A model generated the notes under the pieces. That model had not been told where the DNA came from. It ran no database searches and worked only from the letters and a program-made list of their open reading frames with translations. From positions 248,001 through 312,000 of the forward strand of contig JADKBV010000012.1 in assembly GCA_016714895.1 (NCBI GenBank): a stretch of DNA of 64,000 bases, in the 5' to 3' direction. Of this stretch, positions 57,257 through 64,000 are shown one piece after another. Source of the stretch: Saprospiraceae bacterium. Lineage in GTDB: Bacteria; Bacteroidota; Bacteroidia; Chitinophagales; Saprospiraceae. A program made the translations under genes and the position numbers. Every line of letters begins with the position of its first letter. Within the stretch, counting starts at the first letter, position 1.

Positions 57257-59503
57257 TTATAAAAGTCCGCCTAAATCTCTGGCGTTTGATTTTTTGATCT
57301 TTACTGAATCTATTTGTTCTTGGGTGCTTGCATCTACAATAACCGCAATAATTTCATTGTTGCCTCCAAATGAAAAATCAAATGATTGTGATACACCTGG
57401 CTCAATGGTTATAATATTACTGCTGCTGTACGTGAGATTATTGGCATAGAGCAAAACTTGGATTTTTCTGCTTGATGAAAACAAGTTATCGGCTTTACCT
57501 ATTGCCTGCACCTTTAAACCAAAAAGTTCACCTGTCACTTCAATTAGTTCTTTCTTGTTGACGATGGTTACTTCAAGCCCTTTATCAGCAACACTCTCTT
57601 TACTAAAAACAAAGTTGGGTATAATAATTTCTTGGGGTGTAAAGCCACCGTGTGAAAAACCATAAACTCCTTTTGACTTAAATGGCCTGTGATTTTTAGC
57701 AGCATATACATACTTGAAATCGCCATAAGGTTTATCAAAGGCAAGCCAGTCTTTTGCTTTTTGTTTTTCTTCTGTTCTTATAAATCTTTCGTGTACTTCC
57801 TTTTTCCCTGTTGCATCTGGATCAATTTTATCAGCTTCATCTAATAAACCTGTTAGCACAAAACCGTGATCTGTAATCAAATGGACTTGATTATAGCCCA
57901 TATTGAGTAACAACTGTATTTTTTCAGTTAATACTTTTTCAAATTCACTGAATAACTTGATAGCACCCATTTGTAGTGTTTCGCCTGTTTTGTCTATGTC
58001 CTTGTAAGTAAGCACCAAATAGTTTGCTTTTATCCCATAATGTAAAGCTGCCAAATACATAAAAGAAATTTCTTTACCCGTAGCTGTAATAAGTTTTTTC
58101 TCTCTATCGCTATGGTCTTTAAGCACTTCGTTATTGCCAACATACAAAGCACTCATATTGTGTTCGGTTTCCGAAGGCATATCGGCAAGCATGACGTTGG
58201 TTTCTATTTTACACTTTCCCTGCAATTGCGAAGCAATAAAGGCTGCTATTTCAAAACGAACACCATCACCAACAATAATTGCTGTGCCGGGTTTTGATTG
58301 TGCAATTAAATGAGGCAGGTAGCCTTGTTGGTCTGAATTGTAGCTGCTGCAATGGTCATACCAGTGCTGTAGTAATTCTTGATTTAGGCTTTCGTAATGT
58401 TCTTGTAATGGCCGAACAATTGATTCTTCCTGCAAAAAAGATGCATAAATATTGCGGATAGCTCTATCTACCTTATGAAATGAATTGGTATAAAAATCAG
58501 TTACTTTAACCAATGAATTACACTGTGCCAATGCCTTGTTATCAAACTCAAAAAGGTTGATAACATCATCCCACCAAAGCGGAACGAAGTTCGATTCCTT
58601 GCGATTTTTGATACGTGAATGTAGTTTTTGGAGTTTTTCCTTTACAAATGATTTATCTCTAAAATTGGCTGTAATCTGCACCAATTGGAGCTTATCAATT
58701 GCTATAAAGCAATGTTCGGGATGTACATTCCAAATATTTTGTTGAGGCGATAATTGGAAGCCTGATATGTATTGGCTGAGTGATTGTGAATAGGTATTGC
58801 TATCTAACCATTTGTGATAAACACTTAATAATTCTTGTTTGATGTCATTATTTAATAAGCCTGCAAACAAATGATTTACCACTTCGGTGGCCAATGTTTT
58901 TGAGGGAACATTTCTATACGATTGTCCTATGAGTTCAAATAGTTTTTCTTCAAAAAGTCTTTTTACATCAGGTTCTTTATCTGAAAAATAAGTTTCAGGG
59001 TTGCTCAAAAATGGTAGCAATTCATCTTCAATAGAAACAAGTTCTTCTAAGTTTTGCAAAATTTTCTTCCACCAACTAAGGTCTTTGCCGATTCCCAATT
59101 TAGCTGCTGTAAGCAGCATTGGATTGTCTAAAGTGATTTGATGACCAGTAGTTGCAAAAAGTTTCTTGCGTATCCATTCAACAGGATTACTGAGGTCAAC
59201 ACAACCGTGGGTGAAACAGTAATCGAATAAAAAACTCAACTTAGAAATAGGTCGTGTTACATAAAACACCACCTTTTCATTTTTAAATTTACTTTCCGTT
59301 TCGTAACGCAACATTAATTCTTCTTGCACAGTTTGCCATTCTTCAGTTTTTGTATTGTCTGTTTTGAAAATGGTATAAGAATGTTTCTCGATGATTGGCA
59401 ATAAATAGCTGCACTGACCTGTAGGGTCAAGTATTACTACCCTGTTTCTGTGGGCAATGTGTTTTTCTATATCTTGTATTATCCAGTTATCTGTCATAGT
59501 CAA
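57257..59503 (-). CDS. pglZ: BREX alkaline-phosphatase-like protein PglZ
   Basis: 748 aa. The PglZ alkaline phosphatase fold: IIVGDGVRFEIA (metal Asp) near 412, MPSETEHNMSALYVG (Thr/Ser nucleophile region) near 440, LITDHGFVLTG (DHG) near 544, FSHGGFTPQEII (HGG) near 620. An N-terminal coiled or helical region (1-390) is less conserved. PglZ is required for BREX defence, probably with PglX. The start could be Met1 or Met3 (MTMTDN). It lies between the AbiEii-like gene and brxL. Confidence 0.9.
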   Translation of the reverse strand: MTMTDNWIIQDIEKHIAHRNRVVILDPTGQCSYLLPIIEKHSYTIFKTDNTKTEEWQTVQEELMLRYETESKFKNEKVVFYVTRPISKLSFLFDYCFTHGCVDLSNPVEWIRKKLFATTGHQITLDNPMLLTAAKLGIGKDLSWWKKILQNLEELVSIEDELLPFLSNPETYFSDKEPDVKRLFEEKLFELIGQSYRNVPSKTLATEVVNHLFAGLLNNDIKQELLSVYHKWLDSNTYSQSLSQYISGFQLSPQQNIWNVHPEHCFIAIDKLQLVQITANFRDKSFVKEKLQKLHSRIKNRKESNFVPLWWDDVINLFEFDNKALAQCNSLVKVTDFYTNSFHKVDRAIRNIYASFLQEESIVRPLQEHYESLNQELLQHWYDHCSSYNSDQQGYLPHLIAQSKPGTAIIVGDGVRFEIAAFIASQLQGKCKIETNVMLADMPSETEHNMSALYVGNNEVLKDHSDREKKLITATGKEISFMYLAALHYGIKANYLVLTYKDIDKTGETLQMGAIKLFSEFEKVLTEKIQLLLNMGYNQVHLITDHGFVLTGLLDEADKIDPDATGKKEVHERFIRTEEKQKAKDWLAFDKPYGDFKYVYAAKNHRPFKSKGVYGFSHGGFTPQEIIIPNFVFSKESVADKGLEVTIVNKKELIEVTGELFGLKVQAIGKADNLFSSSRKIQVLLYANNLTYSSSNIITIEPGVSQSFDFSFGGNNEIIAVIVDASTQEQIDSVKIKKSNARDLGGLL

Positions 59504-59513
59504 TTACGAATTT

Positions 59514-60557
59514 TCAATTAGGAATGGGAAATTCTAGTTCAAAATTCCAAGGCACTTCTTGCAATTGAGTTCTTAAATCATCCAAATTATTTATCAGTTC
59601 TTCAAAACTTGGCTTGTTTTCTTCGTAAATCATATCTTCTTTCATTTTGGCGTAATCTGCATCCCAATCGGCTATTACTTCTTTTGGAGGAATAGGATTA
59701 AGCGTATTCGGATGATGAAGATTATAATCTACTTCGCCTACTCTTGAAAATTTGTATCGGTGTGAAACAATGGTTTCGTATAACTCTTTATCGTTTATTG
59801 CGTTTGCTGCAATGCCTGCTTTAGTTAAATGATATATATCGTATAGATGGCGACTTAATCTATCTACTCTCATTTTGTCTGCTGGGCGATGAAACTCTTC
59901 GTGCAATAAAAATAGCTTTTCTAAAAAGGTGCGTTCCGGATTTACAGTAGGCACGGTAAATAAGGGTTCAGCAAAGTCTCTATCAGCATAAAATTCATCT
60001 ACCAAAGAACCAAAATTTTGAACAGTAAACGGTTCTCTTAGCGACCTGCAACTGATTTCTATTTGTACTCTTGGTAAGACATATTCAGTAGGTTGAGTGA
60101 CAACATTTGGGTAGTATATTTCAATAATTCTTGGGTCTTGATCACTTTCTCCAGTATCAATTATTTTAAATTCAAGGTCAGTAAAGCTTTTTGTGCTAAA
60201 CACTGCCTGCAATTCTTCAAAGAAAGTACCTGTTGTATATACACCTGCTACTTTTCTTAGTTTGCCTATTTGTGTTTTTGAAATTTCGCCTTTGTAGCCT
60301 TCAAAAAATTCCTTATCAATAGCCAAATCAATATCTTCCGAAAAGCGATTTATTAATTTCCAGGCTTTACTCAACGATGTGCCACCTTTAAATACCAAAT
60401 GTTTGGCAATATCCATTTGGAATATGATGTTTAAGGTTCGGCTAACCCACCAATCTTTCTCTACGGCAAACGGTGTCATTCCCTTTTCAGCTGCAATGGC
60501 ATTGAAAATGGCTATTTTTTCTGCCTTATCTATTGTATAAAAATTAATTTTTGCCAT
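59514..60557 (-). CDS. AbiEii/AbiGii-type nucleotidyltransferase toxin
   Basis: 347 aa with the DUF1814 nucleotidyltransferase core: LVFKGGTSLSKAWKLI near 57 and RFSEDIDLAI near 75 (the DxD metal pair), plus RLSRHLYDIYHLTKAGI later. AbiEii proteins are the toxin half of type IV-like AbiE abortive-infection pairs, proposed to transfer nucleotides to tRNA or other targets. Its start overlaps the antitoxin-like gene by 14 bp, the usual AbiE coupling. It lies between pglX and pglZ, so it sits inside the BREX operon. Confidence 0.85.
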   Translation of the reverse strand: MAKINFYTIDKAEKIAIFNAIAAEKGMTPFAVEKDWWVSRTLNIIFQMDIAKHLVFKGGTSLSKAWKLINRFSEDIDLAIDKEFFEGYKGEISKTQIGKLRKVAGVYTTGTFFEELQAVFSTKSFTDLEFKIIDTGESDQDPRIIEIYYPNVVTQPTEYVLPRVQIEISCRSLREPFTVQNFGSLVDEFYADRDFAEPLFTVPTVNPERTFLEKLFLLHEEFHRPADKMRVDRLSRHLYDIYHLTKAGIAANAINDKELYETIVSHRYKFSRVGEVDYNLHHPNTLNPIPPKEVIADWDADYAKMKEDMIYEENKPSFEELINNLDDLRTQLQEVPWNFELEFPIPN

Positions 60558-61152
60558 CGTGCAATGCTTTTTTCATTATTTTTTGTACCCATACTGGTGC
60601 TAATACTATGTCGTACTTCAGGTCTTTTACATCTTCCTTTTTTAGCAATTCCAATATCTTTTTCTCTTCATCTTCTTTTACTTTGCCATTGCCAATTTCT
60701 TTCAAAGCTTGTATAACCAATCGGCTTATTTTACCTTTTGCCATTAAGTTTTTTGGCGTAGTTTTCTTGAACTTAATCTTCCGCTTACCTACTTTTATTT
60801 CTCTTGGTGAACCATCTGTTAGCAGAACAATATTCATTGGCACTTGTGTACTTAACCCCAAAGCATTTAAAGCATAGCTGCCTGTAGGTACAGTTCTTAT
60901 TCTATCTCTTTTGGCTATGGCTTCAGCTACTTCCTCAGCTGTGGGAGTTAAAGCCCCAATGAGCTTACTTATTTTAGGTCGCACATAAATGCCTTGTGCC
61001 ACCCTTACAATTACTTTTTTGTCTTCCAACCGCTCTAAAGATTTTTGAACCGCCTTTGGTTCGCCATACAGCAAAAAATCTGACGGCAAAACCAAAGTAC
61101 CCCTTGGTTTGCTTTTGATTGACTTTTCTATATGTTTTTCAACGCTTTGCAT
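60544..61152 (-). CDS. AbiEi-like (DUF6088) antitoxin and repressor
   Basis: About 202 aa from the ATG at 61150-61152 (MQSVEKHIEKSIKSKPRGTLVLPSDF); a longer frame to 61281 lacks support because it would run through the operator array. It has an N-terminal winged-helix-like region (RGTLVLPSDFLLYGEPKAVQKSLERL and IVRVAQGIYVRP) and a C-terminal domain with KKTTPKNLMAKGKISRLVIQAL. AbiEi proteins neutralise the AbiEii toxin and repress their own operon by binding inverted repeats upstream, which matches the TTTGTCGCAAA array here. Confidence 0.8.
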   Translation of the reverse strand: MQSVEKHIEKSIKSKPRGTLVLPSDFLLYGEPKAVQKSLERLEDKKVIVRVAQGIYVRPKISKLIGALTPTAEEVAEAIAKRDRIRTVPTGSYALNALGLSTQVPMNIVLLTDGSPREIKVGKRKIKFKKTTPKNLMAKGKISRLVIQALKEIGNGKVKEDEEKKILELLKKEDVKDLKYDIVLAPVWVQKIMKKALHDGKN

Positions 61153-61169
61153 CAATAATTCATTTTTAT

Positions 61170-61317
61170 TTTGTCGCAAATTTAGTAATTTTTTGCGACA
61201 AATTTTGTTTCCGATTTGTAACAAAAAAAGTAAAGAATTATTACAAACCTTTGTCGCAAAAATGGGAAAGATTTGCGACAAGCATCCGTCACAAATCTTA
61301 TCGAAATTTGTGACAGA
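61170..61317 (-). promoter_or_regulatory. Operator array of TTTGTCGCAAA palindrome half-sites
   Basis: Copies: TTTGTCGCAAA (61170-61180), TTTGCGACAAA (61192-61202), TTTGTAACAAA (61215-61225), TTTGTCGCAAA (61250-61260), TTTGCGACAAG (61272-61282), GTCACAAA (61288-61295) and TTTGTGACAG (61307-61316). Forward and reverse copies form inverted pairs. The array lies directly upstream of the AbiEi start and after the pglX stop. It is a likely binding site for AbiEi or a BREX regulator. Confidence 0.75.
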
Positions 61318-61372
61318 TTTTGAGTGCCAAACCTCATTCCTAATTGCCCATTCCTAATTTTCAATTCTCTCA

Positions 61373-64000
61373 TTACCAATCTGCATTTAAGTATTTTGTT
61401 AATTGATTTGCTTTTAGCACTTCTGCTCTCAGCAAATCTTTCTTTTGTAATGGGGCTATGTTTTTCCCTACACCATCATCCAGTTTAGGGTCGTAGCCTT
61501 CGGCTATGAGTTCGTCTATTTTGGTAGTGAACAATTTTATTTCTTGCAATTGTAAGCGGATGGTTTCTTTCTCAGTTTGTGCTTGTGCCGTGTTTACATC
61601 TTGCAGGGTAATTTGGCGGTATTCTAAATTTTGTACCCTATGGCTGATGTAATGCGATTTGAGCTTAAAGAGGCTATCTCTGTTCCATTTATAAATGAGA
61701 ATGTATGCTTCAAAGCCTTGTTGCTGCCCACTGCTTAAATGCCAAATAAATGGCGTTTTGGGTAAGTGTCTAAATAAATTAACTAAGTTCCCAATATTGT
61801 CAAATAAATGATGCTCTAAGTACTCGTTTATAGAACGCCCCAACAAACTATCTAACTGCATATACTGAGCTGCTGTGAAGCCATTTTGTAAACAATGCTG
61901 CTCTAAGCGTTGGCTTAGGGCTTCTTCGCCCGGTAAGCCTACCAATGGAATTATGCCATCATCATCTTGCTGTAAAAGGGTACGAATAGCATCTGCCAAA
62001 AACTCTAAGGCAATTTCTGCTGCACGGGCTTGTGGTATGCTATTGGCTTCTTTGAACCAATACCATACATTGATGGGATTGACCTGATGGCGGATACAAA
62101 AATCTTCCAGATCATTGTTGCTTTGGTATAGAGTGGAGAAACCTTCTTTTATTTCCCATATTTGTTGGTCATCAAAAGTATTGATAGGTAAGTTTTGGAT
62201 ATGCTCTGTAACTTCTGCTAATGGGTTTTGCAATTGTGCTAAAAATGCTTCCTTAGCTTCCTTTATCACAGCTAATGAACCAATGGAAACACCCATTTTA
62301 GCTTCTACCTGTTTACGGTCTGTATCCCTGAGTTCATACACCTCAAAAATAAGTTCATTGATAATTGCTTCGTTGATAAGTACCTGTGTGTGTTGAGTAT
62401 TTTCGTAATTAAGATATGCCAGGACTCTGTCTTTTAGGTTTGCACCTTGAAAAGAGAAAAGGGGTGATTGCACATAGTTTGTTTCAGTGATTCGGTACAA
62501 ACATATATTGGATTTAATATCAATATTGTTAAGTGCCAATGAAGATATTTTGTTTTCAATTTCCTCATCTGGCAAGATGAAAGGTATTCTTTTTAAATCA
62601 ACTGGCTGCACATTAACCGTTGGATTTAGGCAGTCAACTATATATAGAGACAAAATTGAATTTAGTAATCCAGCGAGATAATAAACATTTTTATAATTAT
62701 ATATTGGAAATGTACTTGCACCACCAATATCGAATAAATGATTAGGTGGTAAGTGTCTAAATGAAATACCCTTACTTCCACTTGCGGAATAGGTTAATCC
62801 TTCAAGGAAATAATATGGTTTAGCGTGTAAGTCTAATTTTTTGGTATCCAGATGCTTTTGAATAATGTTCCCATCTTCACCCCAATCAATAACTAACCAT
62901 AAATTACCATACCATTTATTATACGGACCACCTTTTGCATATTTCACATATCTTTTTCTGTCAATATTGTAATTTTCTGAAATGTCTGACTTGCTGATTT
63001 CCCACCAAAATCGTAAAAATCTTTCATTATAAGATGTTTGAATTCCTGCTCTAATTGCAATAATTTTATCCAAAATGATTTCCTTAAACTTCTCCCTAAA
63101 CCGATCACTAATCCAATAGATAAAAGGCCAGCCTTCAATGATTTTAAGTTTTTCTTGCGGTAGGGTGTATATATGTTTGTCTTGGTTTCCGTTCAAAAGA
63201 TTTTCGAAGGAATCCTTAAATAGCTCTTCTTTGTTAAGTTTGCCGTGGTACGCTTGAAAATTAAAAAATAAAGAATCGCCTATTGGATTTTCAGTTTTTT
63301 TATAAATTGATGTTGCAGCATATACAACAACATAATTAGTCATAAATACTCCACCAAGACCTAAATCTGAGATAATCTCAACTTTCGATTTTGTTAGCAA
63401 AAATTTACGTACATCTTCAAAAGTTTTGATATACATAAATGTCATTGGCTGTATGGAAGCATAATATCCATTTTCGTTTAGCAATTCAAAACATCGTTTA
63501 ATAAATGTTACATAAAGATTAGTGCTAAAATTGAACGGTTTCTTATAATTGGCTTCTATAAATATTTTCAGTTCGGGACCAAAATCTGCACTATCAGTAT
63601 ATGGAGGGTTGGCTACTGCTACATCGTATTTTTGGGTAAGTAGCTGCAAAAAAGTAATAGCATCTTGTGTTTTTATATTCAAGAAAGTTTGCCCTTGTTT
63701 GGCGGTGTTTTGGGCTACTGCCTTTTGAAGGTTGGTAAAAAAACTGGTGCAGAAAGTTTCAAAACCTTCTAATTCTTGTTGCCCAAAAAGGGTAACTTGG
63801 TTGGGGTCGTTTTTATCTTTTGTGCCAAACCATTTCAAGTTTAGTTTTTCTTCTAAGCGAATAAGTGAGCCAAATTTGTGAGCATTTTGCAGGTCTTCCC
63901 AAAGGTCTTCAATAATCTTTCTTTCTCTTTCGCCTACGTTGCCATCTTCAAAAATATCTTTTACATCATTGTAAGCCGGTAAGAAAAAGTCAGAACTAAC
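61373..64000 (-). CDS. pglX: BREX type 1 adenine-specific DNA methyltransferase PglX (C-terminal part)
   Basis: 875 codons visible; the frame is open to the window edge, so the N-terminus is missing. The visible part has the amino-methyltransferase catalytic motif VAVANPPYTDS near codon 136, the segment GYYASIQPMTFMYIKTFED (target-recognition side), and a long C-terminal half with coiled regions ending KKDLLRAEVLKANQ. PglX methylates adenine in a BREX site to mark self DNA and is needed for phage exclusion. It is followed by the AbiEi/AbiEii pair, pglZ and brxL in one direction. Confidence 0.88.
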   Translation of the reverse strand, partial: VSSDFFLPAYNDVKDIFEDGNVGERERKIIEDLWEDLQNAHKFGSLIRLEEKLNLKWFGTKDKNDPNQVTLFGQQELEGFETFCTSFFTNLQKAVAQNTAKQGQTFLNIKTQDAITFLQLLTQKYDVAVANPPYTDSADFGPELKIFIEANYKKPFNFSTNLYVTFIKRCFELLNENGYYASIQPMTFMYIKTFEDVRKFLLTKSKVEIISDLGLGGVFMTNYVVVYAATSIYKKTENPIGDSLFFNFQAYHGKLNKEELFKDSFENLLNGNQDKHIYTLPQEKLKIIEGWPFIYWISDRFREKFKEIILDKIIAIRAGIQTSYNERFLRFWWEISKSDISENYNIDRKRYVKYAKGGPYNKWYGNLWLVIDWGEDGNIIQKHLDTKKLDLHAKPYYFLEGLTYSASGSKGISFRHLPPNHLFDIGGASTFPIYNYKNVYYLAGLLNSILSLYIVDCLNPTVNVQPVDLKRIPFILPDEEIENKISSLALNNIDIKSNICLYRITETNYVQSPLFSFQGANLKDRVLAYLNYENTQHTQVLINEAIINELIFEVYELRDTDRKQVEAKMGVSIGSLAVIKEAKEAFLAQLQNPLAEVTEHIQNLPINTFDDQQIWEIKEGFSTLYQSNNDLEDFCIRHQVNPINVWYWFKEANSIPQARAAEIALEFLADAIRTLLQQDDDGIIPLVGLPGEEALSQRLEQHCLQNGFTAAQYMQLDSLLGRSINEYLEHHLFDNIGNLVNLFRHLPKTPFIWHLSSGQQQGFEAYILIYKWNRDSLFKLKSHYISHRVQNLEYRQITLQDVNTAQAQTEKETIRLQLQEIKLFTTKIDELIAEGYDPKLDDGVGKNIAPLQKKDLLRAEVLKANQLTKYLNADW

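Noticed and set aside
61170..61317. TTTGTCGCAAA array as a CRISPR array
   Set aside because: Units are 11 bp, inverted and unevenly spaced, with no spacers of constant length; it is an operator-like array.
1..64000. tRNA, rRNA and riboswitch genes
   Set aside because: I looked for typical tRNA and rRNA sequence by eye and saw none; a covariance search would be needed to rule out small RNAs.

Overview
The window looks like a chromosome segment of a Bacteroidota bacterium, most likely a relative of the Saprospiraceae. The evidence is the TAnnTTTG-type -7 promoter boxes, the type IX secretion C-terminal domains on two giant HYR-like/dockerin/cohesin proteins, futalosine-route menaquinone synthesis (MqnA), and Bacteroidota-style metal-resistance proteins. 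The genus is an inference. No rRNA, tRNA or CRISPR array was seen.

Core-like part (1-27 kb). A division/cell-wall cluster on the minus strand (mraZ-rsmH-ftsL-ftsI, leaving the window at base 1) carries three TGGGA MraZ boxes spaced exactly 10 bp apart. Next come a two-domain TonB-C protein and a solitary trpB2 behind a complete ribosome-mediated attenuator (leader peptide with three Trp codons, antiterminator, terminator). They are followed by a SNF2 helicase, a lipoprotein, mqnA, an RRM protein, two tandem giant T9SS surface proteins, an RluA-type pseudouridine synthase, a glycosyltransferase broken by an internal deletion, ribF, an Mrp ATPase, an NtrC-like regulator without a HTH, and a LOG-family protein.

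Accessory part (27-53 kb). A degenerate IS4-type element (inverted ends, 9-bp target duplication) is followed by an alpha/beta hydrolase and a class A beta-lactamase. Then comes a series of cassette-like modules separated by long imperfect palindromes (31567-31658, 32501-32632, 34962-35020, 36299-36440, 43521-43656). Each module's two ends carry matching 7-13 bp termini, as expected of integron attC sites, yet no integron integrase is visible. The modules carry an unknown 244-aa protein, an IS91-type element with a tyrosine recombinase, a phosphate-selective-type porin, and a 7.2-kb copper operon (HMA-AraC regulator, CopA ATPase, CopZ-like protein, HMA/DUF3347 protein, multicopper oxidase with a barrel tail). 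A zinc/cadmium/cobalt operon follows (P-type ATPase, ICMT-like protein, RND adaptor, CzcA-TolC fusion, DUF6660-like protein, Fur). Many genes between 32 and 49 kb are interrupted by single-base indels, mostly in homopolymers.

Defence part (53-64 kb). A type 1 BREX operon runs on the minus strand: pglX (start beyond the window), AbiEi/AbiEii-like antitoxin and toxin behind an array of TTTGTCGCAAA palindromes, pglZ and brxL. It is followed directly by a long prokaryotic Argonaute whose PIWI domain lacks the catalytic aspartates. The BREX-AbiE-pAgo arrangement and the attC-like cassette array are the two most promising leads.
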